A stretch of DNA of 64,000 nucleotides from Pseudomonadota bacterium (GCA_030685065.1 JAUXQH010000095.1:62001-126000), one strand, 5' to 3'. Counted from the stretch's first letter, positions 28,230 through 36,806 are shown. Numbers and translations: made by a program. The notes: generated by a model from the letters alone, not told the origin.

Positions 28230-29054
28230 ATGCGTGTCGTCCCCTCCACGCTCTTCGCCCTGCTCACCGCCTGCGCCTCCGACGAAGGCGCCCCTCCCCC
28301 CGCTCCCGTCGCCGCGCCGACCACCGCCGCGCCGACCACCGCCGCGCCCGCGGCTCCGGTCGCCGCGCCCCTCCCGACGGCGGCGCCCGCGGCCACCGGC
28401 ACCCGGTGCAAGGTGCGCTCGGCGGGGATCCCCGAGTGGCAGGGAGCCTGCACCTTCCGCCTCGACGGCGGTCGCGGCAGCTTCGTGATCACCCCGGTCG
28501 GCACGCCCGACTTCGGCGGTGGCATCCAGTCCGTCAGCGTGGGCCTCGACGGGTCGGACGCCGCCGAGGTGCGCGGCCTCACCGCCGAGGGGGTCAACTC
28601 CCGGTGGGGGGTGGCGACGCGCTCCCCGACCGACCGCGCGTGTTGGTCCGGCCCCGACTTCGAGGTCTGCGCCTGGGACGGGGCCGCCCCGGACAAGGGC
28701 GCGGCCGCCGGCAAGGGCGCGGCCGCCGGCAAGGACGCGGCCGCCAAGGCGGTCCGCCCCCAGTACGGAGGGGAGTACTGGGTGGTGTACCTGGCGGTGG
28801 CCGACCAGGGCGACGCCGCCGAGCTCCGCGCCGCCGAAGCCACCCTCCGCGCCCTCGGCTTCGAGATGGGCGGCACGATGGGCTCCGGCCAGCTCAACTG
28901 TGATGGAGGCGCGGCGGCCGCGCTCCACCGCTCCGAAGACGCCTTCGGCGTGAGCGCCTGGTTCGGCGCCGAAGCCGACGCCCGCACCTTTGCCGCCACC
29001 CTGCCGCGCCCCGCGGTCGGCGTGGCCCGCGTCAGCCCCGGCTGCGCGGACTGA
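28230..29054 (+). CDS. Ala/Pro-rich lipoprotein under sigma-54 control
   Basis: ATG 28230 gives 274 residues; a frame start 30 bases up would lie ahead of the predicted transcript start. MRVVPSTLFALLTAC is a lipoprotein signal peptide. A low-complexity Ala/Pro/Thr linker (residues 20-65) leads to a Cys-containing beta domain (CKVRSAGIPEWQGACTFRLDGG) and an Ala/Gly/Lys linker with direct repeats (KGAAAGKGAAAGKDAAAK). The end is an SPOR-like alpha/beta domain (YWVVYLAVADQGDAAELRAAEATLRALGFEMGG). Domain identity is tentative. The perfect upstream sigma-54 promoter and palindromes place it in the same regulon as the operon at 20199. Confidence 0.6.
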   Translation: MRVVPSTLFALLTACASDEGAPPPAPVAAPTTAAPTTAAPAAPVAAPLPTAAPAATGTRCKVRSAGIPEWQGACTFRLDGGRGSFVITPVGTPDFGGGIQSVSVGLDGSDAAEVRGLTAEGVNSRWGVATRSPTDRACWSGPDFEVCAWDGAAPDKGAAAGKGAAAGKDAAAKAVRPQYGGEYWVVYLAVADQGDAAELRAAEATLRALGFEMGGTMGSGQLNCDGGAAAALHRSEDAFGVSAWFGAEADARTFAATLPRPAVGVARVSPGCAD

Positions 29055-29194
29055 ACCCGCACCCGATCTCCCAGAGGATCACACCATGCGCATCGGGGAC
29101 CGTCACCCTCACCAGCGAGGGCTCCAGCGCGGAGCTGCCGCTGGACTGTTGGGACGCGGCGGGGGAGGCGGGGCTCTATACCGCGAGTAACCTC

Positions 29195-29641
29195 GTGTGG
29201 CTCAAGTCTGGGTCGGGGGGCAAGAGCTGCACCGACTGTGACCTGAGCGGCGCCGTGCTCGAGAATGTGAGCTACGCGGGGGGGAACCTCTCGCGCGCGA
29301 ACCTCACGGGGGCCTACCTGAGCGGCAACCTCCACGGAGCCAAGCTTCGGTCGGCCAACCTGACCAACCTCAACGCCGCGGACTACTGCAGCGCGGGCAC
29401 CTACCCAATCGACTTCGGAGCGGCCGACTTCACCGGTGCAACCTTGAGTTCTGCCGATTTCGAGTGCGTCGACCTGCGCGGCGCGAAGCTGAACAACGTC
29501 ACGTCCAGCGCAGCGTTCTACTTCATCAGGTCGGACCTGACCGGCGCCACCGTCACCGGTACTGGCGCCGCCAACGCCGTCTACAGCGATTCGATCTGCC
29601 CCGACGGCCAGCCCTCCACGTCCGACAATCGCTGCCCCTGA
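29195..29641 (+). CDS. Pentapeptide-repeat protein, 5' end disrupted by a frameshift
   Basis: The frame from GTG 29195 encodes about 148 residues with clear pentapeptide repeats (A[DN]LxG pattern: CDLSGAVLENVSYAGGNLSRANLTGAYLSG, LHGAKLRSANLTNLN, AADFTGATLSSADFECVDLRGAKLNN). These form a right-handed quadrilateral helix. The same frame reads sensibly for another 32 codons upstream (TVTLTSEGSSAELPLDCWDAAGE) without any start. ATG 29086, which has AGAGGA upstream, lies one frame away. A GGGG run at 29095-29098 separates them: with one G fewer, ATG 29086 would run straight through. So it is either a real frameshift or a base-call error. No signal peptide is visible. Function unknown. Confidence 0.55.
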   Translation: MWLKSGSGGKSCTDCDLSGAVLENVSYAGGNLSRANLTGAYLSGNLHGAKLRSANLTNLNAADYCSAGTYPIDFGAADFTGATLSSADFECVDLRGAKLNNVTSSAAFYFIRSDLTGATVTGTGAANAVYSDSICPDGQPSTSDNRCP

Positions 29642-29659
29642 CCCGCGGGGGCCTCACCG

Positions 29660-30115
29660 ATGCCGTGTCTCCTCCGCCCGGCCGCTGTCGGCGGACTCTC
29701 GCTCCTGTCCGCCGCCTGTGTAGACCCGGCGGCTGACACCGCGCTCCAGCCCGCCCGCGTCGTCATCCTCGACGAGGGCTTCGGCGGGCACGAGGCCCTC
29801 CTCGGCGGCGCCCTCCCGGCCGCCGTCGAGGCCCACCTCCTGCCCGGCTCCGAGGGCGCCTCACCCTCGAGGGCGTCGTCGCGTCCACCAACGCCGTCCT
29901 CTGGACGCGCCACGGCTTCTACGGCGGCGGCACCCCCGCCCCGTCGAGCCTGGCGGTGCCCGCCGACACCCGCCACGGGCTCACCGTGGGGGTGTGTGAT
30001 CCCGTCCAGGACACCGTGCCCGCCTTCAGCGGGCGCGGCCCGAGCGAAGACGGCCGCACCAAGCCCGACCTATGCGCAGCGGACGGGCTCACCACGGAGA
30101 CCGCCGGCCTGCGGG
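29660..30115 (+). pseudogene. Subtilisin-like (S8) protease remnant
   Basis: It begins as a lipoprotein (MPCLLRPAAVGGLSLLSAAC), then ARVVILDEGFGGHEALLGG, which resembles the S8 Asp motif. Near 29855 the coding sense moves to another frame (LTLEGVVASTNAVLWTRHGFYGGG, LTVGVCDPVQ, AFSGRGPSEDGRTKPDLCAADG), which matches the FSSxGPTxDGRxKPD region that precedes the catalytic Ser. The catalytic His region and the Ser (GTS) region are absent. It is a shortened and frameshifted relic. Confidence 0.6.
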
Positions 30116-30213
30116 CGCGCCGATGGAGTGAGGAGCGCGCGACCGTTCGCGGACACAGCGCGGATGTAGGGGCGTTCGCCCGACACGAGCCGAGACACCC
30201 ATGTTTCATGCTT

Positions 30214-30240
30214 TGAACGATATGAATCGAAGATCGTTCA
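30214..30240. repeat. Inverted repeat TGAACGAT / ATCGTTCA
   Basis: Eight-base arms at 30214-30221 and 30233-30240 separated by 11 bases, in the otherwise gene-free stretch 30116-30462. It ends 12 bases before repeat copy C. It may be an operator, a short terminator or part of the same mobile element; no gene start depends on it. Confidence 0.4.
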
Positions 30241-30252
30241 CCAGCTCCCAGA

Positions 30253-30283
30253 CGGCCCGCCATCGGGTTCATGGGGACAATGG
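30253..30283 (-). repeat. Dispersed repeat, copy C
   Basis: Matches copies A and B (core CATGGGGACAATGG on the plus strand). The minus-strand frame reads HCPHEPDGGPSGSW then stop. This is identical in length and stop position to copy A, while several codons differ at the third base. It lies between a subtilase relic and the rhodanese gene. Confidence 0.6.
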
Positions 30284-30462
30284 GAGATCGTCGTGAGTGA
30301 CGAGCAGATATCGGCACCGCGGAGGCGCGCGAAGAACCCCCATGGCCGCTCGATCGTGGAGCGGCAGGAAACGGAGCGGCCGCGAACCGGGAACTGATCG
30401 CGCTGTGGGGGTGGACGCTGCACGCCATGCCACGACCGGAGGAGACTCTCCGCGCCCCTCGC

Positions 30463-31095
30463 CTACACCACCCAAGCGCCCGCGTGGGCGAGGCGCAGGA
30501 GGCGATCAACGTTGGCGGCGATGGTCGCCGGGGCGTGGCCGTGGGCGCGCGCGGCGGCGGCGAGGCGCTCGAGCACGTCGCCCAGCTGCGCCGGGGTCAG
30601 CGAGGGGTCGGGGCCGACCGTGGCCGAGAGGGCCTCGCGGACGACGGCGAGCGGATCGAGCGCCATCGCGCCGTCCTCGTCGCGGTCCACGGCGACGAGG
30701 ACGGCCTCTGCCACGAAGCACGAGCAGAGCTCGCGCTCCACGCGGGCGCGCGAGAGCGTTTGCCCGGCCTCGGCGGGCGTCGGCACGTCGGCCCCGGCCA
30801 CCGGGAGGCCGGCCTCGAGCCACGCCAGGAGCCCGCCGGAGAGATCGTACACTTCGCCGCATCCGCGCTCCGCGAGCCCCTGCGCCGCGATCGTGCTGCG
30901 GCGCCCCGAGAGGCAGGCCACGGCGACCGGCCCACCGGTCCACGCGGGCGCGAGGCCCGGCGCCTCCGGGGGGCGGCACACCGAGCCTGGGATCCACCCC
31001 ATCCCCGAGGCGCGCTCGGCACGCTCCCGCACGTCGAGCACGAGCAGGTCACGACGAACGGCGAGCTCGGCCGCCGCGATCACGTAGACCCCCAT
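30463..31095 (-). CDS. Rhodanese-domain protein
   Basis: ATG 31095, 210 residues, three bases after the stop of the TusA/DsrE gene. Residues 1-95 are a rhodanese domain (YVIAAAELAVRRDLLVLDVRERAERASGMGWIPGSV, then VAVACLSGRRSTIAAQGLAERGCGEVYDLSGGLLAWLEAGLP). The active-site loop CLSGRRS has the catalytic Cys. Residues 110-210 are a helical extension (SRARVERELCSCFVAEAVLVAVDRDEDG) not seen in simple rhodaneses. Likely role: sulfur transfer in the pathway with the neighbouring TusA-like carrier. Last gene of the kinase-led minus-strand operon. Confidence 0.75.
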   Translation of the reverse strand: MGVYVIAAAELAVRRDLLVLDVRERAERASGMGWIPGSVCRPPEAPGLAPAWTGGPVAVACLSGRRSTIAAQGLAERGCGEVYDLSGGLLAWLEAGLPVAGADVPTPAEAGQTLSRARVERELCSCFVAEAVLVAVDRDEDGAMALDPLAVVREALSATVGPDPSLTPAQLGDVLERLAAAARAHGHAPATIAANVDRLLRLAHAGAWVV

Positions 31096-31097
31096 GA

Positions 31098-32186
31098 TCA
31101 GAACACCAGGCTGAGCGCGGACCGCCGCGCCCGCTCGGTGAAGGTCGTGACGCCCCCGAACTCGATGTTCGCGAGGTCCATGAGGTCCGCCTTCTGGATC
31201 CCCATGACGCCCATGCTCATCGTGCAGACGCAGAACCGGACATCCTGGCGCGCGGCCTCGTCGAGGAGCTCGGCGAGGCCGAGCACGTTCTGCTCGCGCA
31301 TGAAGAAGCGCATCATGGCGGTGCCGACGCCGCCCATGTGCATCTTGGACATCTTCTGCCGATTCGGGCCGCGCGGCATCATCCACTTCATCATCGCGTG
31401 GAGCGGGGAGACGCGCGTCGTGGGCACGCCGACCAGGCTCCGGGGCGCCTCGCCGCGGAGCAGGTTGACCCCCCAGAACGAGAAGAAGATGCTCACCTGC
31501 ATGCCCTGGGCCGCCGACGCGTTGGCGACCATCAGCGCGGCCATGAGCGACTCGAAGTCGTTCCGCAGCACGAGCAGGGTGCAGAGCGCCTCCTCCGGCT
31601 CCGGTGCTGCGGAGGCGCGGGCCGCGGGCGGGGTCGCCTCCGCTCGGGGCGCGTCCGCGACGGGGCGAGCCGGCGCGGGCGCGGTGGGACGAGCGGGCGC
31701 GGGCGCGGTCGGGAGATCCAGCCCCGCGCGGAGCACCCCGTGCTCCACCTGGAGATCGCCCACGGTCGCGCCGAGCGCCGCCGCCCACGCGAACAGGGCC
31801 GACGAGAGCGGCCCCGCGTCGGCGACGATGCGGACGCGAGGGCGCTCGGACAGGACGTTGCCAAGGCGCATCAGCGCCATGGGGACCGCGAGCCCGCGCA
31901 GGTCCACCTCGGCGGCGTCGCCTGCGGCGGGCGGCGCCTCGAGCAGGGCACCGTTGAGGAGCAGCACCGCGGTGTAGGTACCGTCCTCATGGCGCACGTC
32001 CCCCGCGATCTCCGTGCGGGTCGACCGACACCACGACTCGATGTCCTTGGGGAAGTCGTGGTCGTCGGCCTCCACTTCGAGCACCACGGGCACGCCCCGG
32101 TGGCGCTTGGCCGCGCGTGACACCTCGAGGATGGGGGCGGGGCAGCGCAGCCCGCGGCAGTCGATCCGGACGCGTTCGATGTTCAT
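31098..32186 (-). CDS. TusA-DsrE/F fusion sulfur-carrier protein
   Basis: ATG 32186, 362 residues. Residues 1-75 are TusA-like (IDCRGLRCPAPILEVSRAAK with the RCPAP sulfur-carrying Cys; DFPKDIESWCRSTRTE). Residues 90-150 look like a second, degenerate TusA fold (EVDLRGLAVPMALMRLGNVL) that lacks the Cys. An Ala/Pro linker follows at 160-200. Residues 205-362 are DsrE/DsrF/DrsH-like (LCTLLVLRNDFESLMAALMVANASAAQGMQVSIFFSFWGVNLLR; RFCVCTMSMGVMGI with conserved Cys). Family knowledge: these relay persulfide sulfur. It starts 8 bases after the kinase gene's stop, so it is co-transcribed with kinase and rhodanese. Confidence 0.75.
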   Translation of the reverse strand: MNIERVRIDCRGLRCPAPILEVSRAAKRHRGVPVVLEVEADDHDFPKDIESWCRSTRTEIAGDVRHEDGTYTAVLLLNGALLEAPPAAGDAAEVDLRGLAVPMALMRLGNVLSERPRVRIVADAGPLSSALFAWAAALGATVGDLQVEHGVLRAGLDLPTAPAPARPTAPAPARPVADAPRAEATPPAARASAAPEPEEALCTLLVLRNDFESLMAALMVANASAAQGMQVSIFFSFWGVNLLRGEAPRSLVGVPTTRVSPLHAMMKWMMPRGPNRQKMSKMHMGGVGTAMMRFFMREQNVLGLAELLDEAARQDVRFCVCTMSMGVMGIQKADLMDLANIEFGGVTTFTERARRSALSLVF

Positions 32187-32194
32187 CTTGTCGC

Positions 32195-33634
32195 TCACTT
32201 TCCCGCTCGGAGGTGGGGGGTACCGTCGCGGTCCAGGTGGCGGCCGCGATCGAGCAGCTCCGCCACGCTGCGCACGAGATCGGGGCCCCAGTCGGCGCCC
32301 CGGGTCACGAACACGGCGTCCACGCCGACGTAGGAGACGGCCATGCCCAAGAGCTCGTTGTTCTCGTGCGTCAGGACGAGCAGCCGCGCCGTCTCGCCCT
32401 GCTTCCGGAAGAGCTCGAGGAGCGGATCCTCGACGATGACGGCCATGCCGCCGAAGATCACCACCGCCGGCCACGGCACCTCCCCCCGCCGGAGCTCTTC
32501 GGCGCGCGCGCCGGCCAAGAGCGGCGGGACGATCTCGACCTCCGCAAGCGGATGGCTCCAGGAGCCGGGGCCCCCGAACAGGTTCGCGGCGACGATGCGA
32601 GACGTGGCCGGGTCCTCCCCGAGGATCCAGATGCGGGGCGCGCCCTCCCCCCGGGGGCCTCGCGGCCCGCGCGGGAGCGGCAGGCTCGCGCCGGAGTCGA
32701 AGAGCTCCAACGGGTGCTCGCGCAGCGTCGGGAGGTCCTCGTCCCGCACGACGAACCCGTCCATCCCTGGGCCCGCGAAGGCGCCGTGCCGCGCGATGCT
32801 CGCGCCGTCGAGGTTCCAGAGCGCGCGGCGCAGCTCGCCGGCGTCGCGGAACCGGACCGCGGGGTCCTTCGACAGGGCGGTGTGCACGGCCCGGGCGAGC
32901 TCCGCGTCGACGGGCACGAGCTCGGCGAGGGGCTCGGCCTCCGTGTGCACGTGCCGGTACATCACCGCGAGGACGTCGTCGCCGTCGAACGGTCGGTGGC
33001 CCGCGATCGCCTCGTAGGCGAGCACGCCGACGGCGTACACGTCGGACGCGGGCGTGGGGACGCCGCCCCGGACGAGCTCGGGCGCCATGTAGTGGGGGGT
33101 GCCCGAGCGGCGGACGATGGGCGAGGGCAGGCTGTCGCCGCCCGGCGAGGCGATCGAGAAGTCGGCGAGCACGGCCTCGTCGCCACCCCGGCCGCGACGC
33201 ACCAAAAAGACGTTCTCCGGCTTCAGATCCCGGTGGACGATGCCGAGGCAATGGGCCTCGTCCAGCGCGTCGCAGAGCTGGCGGAGCGCCGTCCACGTGA
33301 ACACCGGGTCGAGGCGCCCCTTCTGGTTGAGCAGCGCCCGGAGCGTGGGCCCGTCGAGGTACTCGAGCGCGATCCAGGCCTTCTCCCGGCCGCCCTCGGG
33401 CGCGATGCCTGCGTCGAGGATGCGCACGGTGTGCGGGTGCCGGAGGCGGGAGAGCGTCGCGATCTCCCGCTGCATCGCGTCGAAGCCCACCTCGCCGGCA
33501 GGCTCGAAGAACTTGACGGCGACCGGCGTGCCGAGCGTGTCGTGGCGTGCCCGGTACACGGTCGAGCCCGGACCCCGGTGGAGGATGGTCTCCAGTCGGT
33601 ACCTGCCGACCGTCAGTGACTGGGTGTCGTTCAC
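32195..33634 (-). CDS. Ser/Thr kinase with C-terminal receiver-like domain (DFS in place of DFG)
   Basis: ATG 33634, 479 residues. Residues 10-270 are a Hanks kinase: RYRLETILHRGPGSTVYRA, VAVKFF lysine, GIVHRDLKPENVFLV and SGTPHYMAPELV. The metal motif reads LADFSIA, so the Gly of DFG is Ser; the catalytic Asp and Lys remain. Residues 340-465 form an alpha/beta domain (RIWILGEDPATSRIVAANLFG, VVIFGGMAVIVEDPLLELFRK, ARLLVLTHENNE) like a response-regulator receiver without an obvious phospho-acceptor Asp. No transmembrane segment. It leads an operon with TusA/DsrE and rhodanese genes. Upstream, 33658-33672 contains a GTTCA-AAC-TGAAC palindrome and GTGAC direct repeats that could be operators. 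Confidence 0.75.
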   Translation of the reverse strand: MNDTQSLTVGRYRLETILHRGPGSTVYRARHDTLGTPVAVKFFEPAGEVGFDAMQREIATLSRLRHPHTVRILDAGIAPEGGREKAWIALEYLDGPTLRALLNQKGRLDPVFTWTALRQLCDALDEAHCLGIVHRDLKPENVFLVRRGRGGDEAVLADFSIASPGGDSLPSPIVRRSGTPHYMAPELVRGGVPTPASDVYAVGVLAYEAIAGHRPFDGDDVLAVMYRHVHTEAEPLAELVPVDAELARAVHTALSKDPAVRFRDAGELRRALWNLDGASIARHGAFAGPGMDGFVVRDEDLPTLREHPLELFDSGASLPLPRGPRGPRGEGAPRIWILGEDPATSRIVAANLFGGPGSWSHPLAEVEIVPPLLAGARAEELRRGEVPWPAVVIFGGMAVIVEDPLLELFRKQGETARLLVLTHENNELLGMAVSYVGVDAVFVTRGADWGPDLVRSVAELLDRGRHLDRDGTPHLRAGK

Positions 33635-33787
33635 ACGCCCATGCTACCGCCCCTTACAGTTCAAACTGAACACAGTGACGCGCGAGCGTGACACACGCTT
33701 ACAAGCCAGGTCGTCAGGCAATTACACCAATGACGCCGTTTTTGCGCGGCCTATCCATGTACATGTAATACCTCTCGGCACCTCTCC

Positions 33788-34177
33788 TCACACCACCCGC
33801 CACCCCCGCGTGACGCGCTCCCGGAGCGCCCGCTCGGCGCCGGTCGGGCGCTCCGGCAGGCGCGCCAGCGCTTCGCCGGCGCGCGCGAGATCGTCCTGCG
33901 CGAGCCACACCTCGGCCTCGACGAGCCGCGCCTCCCGCAGCTCGACGCCGAGCCCGAGCGGCTCCGCGATCGCGGTGGCACGCTCCACGCAGCGCTGCGC
34001 CGCGCTCCACTCCGCGAGCGCCGCGTGTCGCCGTGCACGTCGGGCGAGCACCTCGGATTCGAGCCGCGGCGACGGCAGCGCGACGCCGATCTCGGCTCCG
34101 CGCTCGAGCGCCGCCCCCGCGGCGCCGTGGGCGCCCGCCGCGAGGTGCACGAGGCCGCGGTGCGACCTCGGGTAGCC
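33788..34177 (-). pseudogene. C-terminal fragment of a TPR-type regulatory protein
   Basis: From about 34177 to the stop at 33788 the frame reads as TPR-like helices (LVHLAAGAHGAAGAALERGAEIGVALPSPRLESEVLARRARRHAALAEWSAAQRCVERA, VEAEVWLAQDDLARAGEALARLPERP). This resembles the end of large kinase or cyclase regulators. Upstream, the frame becomes a Gly/Asp/Arg shadow of another gene, with no start that would make a whole protein. Interpreted as the surviving 3' end of a deleted gene. Confidence 0.5.
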
Positions 34178-34247
34178 AGCCTTCGCCACGGGAGCCGAAG
34201 GCTGGCCAGGGGCCCCTACTCGCAGAGCTTCCCAGGCATCGCGCCGA

Positions 34248-34442
34248 TCACCACCCAGTCCCACACCTTCTGGCCGTTGCGGACGCCCGCGCGGCCGACC
34301 AGCCGGCGAGGGAGCAGGCCGCGCCGAACGCGACGACGAGGAGAAGGCGCAGGGGATGGGGCGTGGGCTCGGACTCCGGCCGCGCGTCTACCCGGTCGCC
34401 GTGGGGGCCGGTTACCAACTTATTACAGTGTGTGCATTGCAT
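34248..34442 (-). CDS. Small zinc-ribbon membrane protein (possibly frameshifted)
   Basis: ATG 34442 encodes 64 residues: MQCTHCNKLVTG, a half zinc ribbon, a short charged linker, then a hydrophobic helix (LRLLLVVAFGAACSLAGW). Near the end, the -1 frame reads more naturally (AGVRNGQKVWDWVVIGAMPGKLCE, stop at 34217) than the annotated frame. The intact gene may therefore have continued to 34217 before a one-base change. Low certainty; divergent to the Reeler-like gene. Confidence 0.35.
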   Translation of the reverse strand: MQCTHCNKLVTGPHGDRVDARPESEPTPHPLRLLLVVAFGAACSLAGWSAARASATARRCGTGW

Positions 34443-34553
34443 TTCGTGACACGATCGCCGCGCCGAGGTTGGCCGGTGTGAAGCGTGAGCCGAGCGACGC
34501 GAGCGGGCGGCCCGAAGCCTGCCTCCCCGCCCAGGCGGCGGTACGATTTCCCC

Positions 34554-35531
34554 ATGAACACCGCTCTCTTGGCCCTCCTCCTCGCGTTTCCAACTGCTCA
34601 CGCCGACTCCGACGGCAAGACGGGCCACTCCACCTCCGGGTGCGGCTCCTGTCACGGCTCGCAGGACCGCTCCACCACCGTGAGCTTCGCGGCATCGTCC
34701 ACCACGGTGGCGCCCGGCGAGGTCGTCCCGGTGCAGCTGCTCGTGTCGAGCAGCTCGTCGTCGCGGGCCTGGGCCGGCCTCGACGTGGCTGCCACGGGGG
34801 GCACGTTGTCGGCCGGCTCCAACACCCGCGCGTCCGGCGGCGAGATCACCCACTCCAGCGCCGTTGCCAACTCGGGGGGGGGCACGACCTTCCGCTTCGA
34901 TTGGGCCGCGCCCTCCACCCCGGGCACCTACACCCTGCACGGGGTCGGCAACGCCGTGAACAACGACGGCGGCGACGGCGGTGACGGCTGGACTTTCGCC
35001 TCGGACCTGGTCTTCACGGTGAGCGACACGTCCGGCGGCGGCGGTGGTGGCGACACCGGCGGCCCGGTCGACACCGGCGGCAGCGGGGGCGGCGGCGGCG
35101 ACACCGGCTCCGGCGGGGGCAGCGGCGACACCGCCTCCGGCGACACCGGGTCCGGCGGCGGCGACACGGTCGGTGACAGCGGCGGCAGCGGCGGCGACGA
35201 CGACTGGGACGACGAGGACGAAACCGAGGACCGCGACGAAGACGAGGACGGCGACGAAGACGAGGGCGACGGGTCGGGTGACAGCGGGTCCGGCGGCTCC
35301 GACGAGGGCGCCGACACGGGCTCGAGCGGCTCCGGCTCCGGCGGCGCCGACTCGGGCGGCTCCGGCTCGGGCGGCTCCGACTCGGGCGGCTCCGACTCGG
35401 GCGGTGGCCACGGGCACCCCTGGGGCCAGGCCTGGAGGGACTCGCTCGGGTGTGACAGCACGGGCGGCGTGCGTGGCGCCGGGCTCGGCGTGCTGCTCCT
35501 CGCGGCGGCGGGGATCCGGCGGCGGCGTTAG
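34554..35531 (+). CDS. Secreted Reeler-like protein with CxxCH motif, acidic repeats and MYXO-CTERM-like tail
   Basis: ATG 34554 gives signal peptide MNTALLALLLAFPTAHA; an upstream in-frame ATG would precede it with an Arg/Pro-rich lead. 325 residues. GKTGHSTSGCGSCHG is the haem-like CxxCH start of the choice-of-anchor V/Reeler type, followed by an Ig-like beta domain to about residue 160. Residues 165-290 are low complexity: Gly/Ser/Asp/Thr repeats with a very acidic DEDETEDRDEDEDGDEDEG core. The end (SLGCDSTGGVRGAG, Leu/Ala helix, IRRRR) is MYXO-CTERM-like. A surface-anchored or secreted protein is inferred; ligand unknown. Confidence 0.65.
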   Translation: MNTALLALLLAFPTAHADSDGKTGHSTSGCGSCHGSQDRSTTVSFAASSTTVAPGEVVPVQLLVSSSSSSRAWAGLDVAATGGTLSAGSNTRASGGEITHSSAVANSGGGTTFRFDWAAPSTPGTYTLHGVGNAVNNDGGDGGDGWTFASDLVFTVSDTSGGGGGGDTGGPVDTGGSGGGGGDTGSGGGSGDTASGDTGSGGGDTVGDSGGSGGDDDWDDEDETEDRDEDEDGDEDEGDGSGDSGSGGSDEGADTGSSGSGSGGADSGGSGSGGSDSGGSDSGGGHGHPWGQAWRDSLGCDSTGGVRGAGLGVLLLAAAGIRRRR

Positions 35532-35534
35532 CGG

Positions 35535-35949
35535 CGGGGCGGGCGCCAGCAGGCCACGCCCTACCGTTCTCGATGTCGATGGGGTCGCCGGCGAACGGGA
35601 TGGGCCAGCGTTCGGCACCTGACGCGGGCTCTCGCCGATGCGCGGGAGGGCCCGCGGCCCAGATCGCCGCCGTCGCGAAGTAGGCGTGGGGGTCGGGCTG
35701 GCGGGTGAGCTTGTCGGCCCACTCGATGAGCTGCATCTTCAGCCGGTCGGAGATGTACGAGAGCGCGTCCTCGTCGAGCCGCACGGGCTTGTGCGTTCAT
35801 GGCGACCGCGTCCTCCTGGTCGAGCAGCGGGCGCGGCGCCTTCGGGACGTTCGGGACCTCCCAGGGCGCTTTCCTCGAAGTCGCCGCCGCGTGGCCAGGA
35901 ACATGTTCGACTGCCTCCGCGCGCTCGCAACCCTCGACGAGCTCCGCGA
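35535..35949 (-). other. Degenerate stretch with unassignable coding fragments
   Basis: About 400 bases between the Reeler-like gene and the DUF1016 relic. One minus-strand frame from ATG 35784 reads like a real helix (MRLDEDALSYISDRLKMQLIEWADKLTRQPDPHAYFATAAIWAAG). Another frame contains LYIGRDAIGRRVAELVEGCERAEAVEHV. Neither continues as a whole protein. I see no promoter, RNA or repeat here. It is probably the debris of one or two lost genes. Confidence 0.4.
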
Positions 35950-36679
35950 CGCGCCGACCGATGGCGTCACGGCCAATGTAGAGCGGTCTGGCTCCGACAA
36001 CTCGCGTTCGAGTTCCTCCACCGATGGCAGTCCAGCCGCGAGATCTTCCGGTAGGCTCTCCACGAGCTGGGTCTCCCAGTCGGCGACACCGATCGGTCGG
36101 TTCAGCCCGCGGAGCGCGGCGCTCGACGATCGAGCGCCCGATGTCGAAGTAGTTCGTGATGAACTCGCGGTTTGCGTATCCCGATGGCGCCCGCGTTGCT
36201 GGTCCCCTCCGCGAGCGGCCTCCATCCCCGGAAATCGAATAGGTATGGGTCGCGCGTGGACTGCTGCCGCGAGGTCGGACGCGGGGGGCGGGAGGGCACC
36301 CGCGAAGTTGGAGACCGCGCGTCCCTCTCGTTGATGCAGCCGCCCTTCGATGTGCATCGTCATCACCGCCCGGCTCCAGCCGCGTTCGATCGCTCGCGTC
36401 GCGTACCATTCCCGGGTGGGCGCGTCCGGCAGCTTCTCCAGGAGCAAGGGCGTTGTGGCCCCACGGCAATTCTGCCACGGCCTGTGGCAGAATCTCGGGC
36501 CCGCGCCATGCCCGGTAGAAGGCGCGCATTCGCCAGAGGTTTCTCGGCGAGAAGCCCTCCATCTCGGGGAACTCCGCGCGCAGGTCAGCCGCGAGACGAT
36601 CGATTACGCCCCTCCCCCAGCCCTCCTGCTCCTGCCGCTCCACGATCGATCGGCCGAGATCGTAGTAGAGGCCGATCAT
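35950..36679 (-). pseudogene. DUF1016/YhcG-type nuclease relic
   Basis: The DUF1016 order can be followed across three frames. It opens with MIGLYYDLGRSIVERQEQEGWGRGVIDRLAADL and FPEMEGFSPRNLWRMRAFYRAW from 36679. After a shift near 36445 it continues with LLEKLPDAPTREWYATRAIERGWSRAVM and AVSNFAGALPPPASDLA. After another shift comes DPYLFDFRGW. Finally, near 36080-35990, the C-terminal IGVADWETQLVESLPEDLAAGLPSVEELEREL appears. The middle nuclease core (PD-(D/E)xK) is deleted. An internal NREFITNYFDIGRSIVERR segment looks like a second N-terminus, so two copies may have recombined. Non-functional. Confidence 0.6.
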
Positions 36680-36806
36680 CTCCCGGTTGGCCGATCCTCG
36701 CCACTTATTCTCACGGCACCTGCGCTGCAGGTCACCAACAGCGGCAGAATGGCGAAGAAGGATGACCGCGGGGCCCGGTGCGCCGGGACCGTTCTCAACC
36801 CTGACC

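Noticed and set aside
23943..28928. 1661-residue open frame on the minus strand opposite the large kinase
   Set aside because: Arg/Gly/Pro/Ala-rich composition typical of antisense frames in GC-rich DNA. The plus-strand frame has a complete kinase with all motifs.
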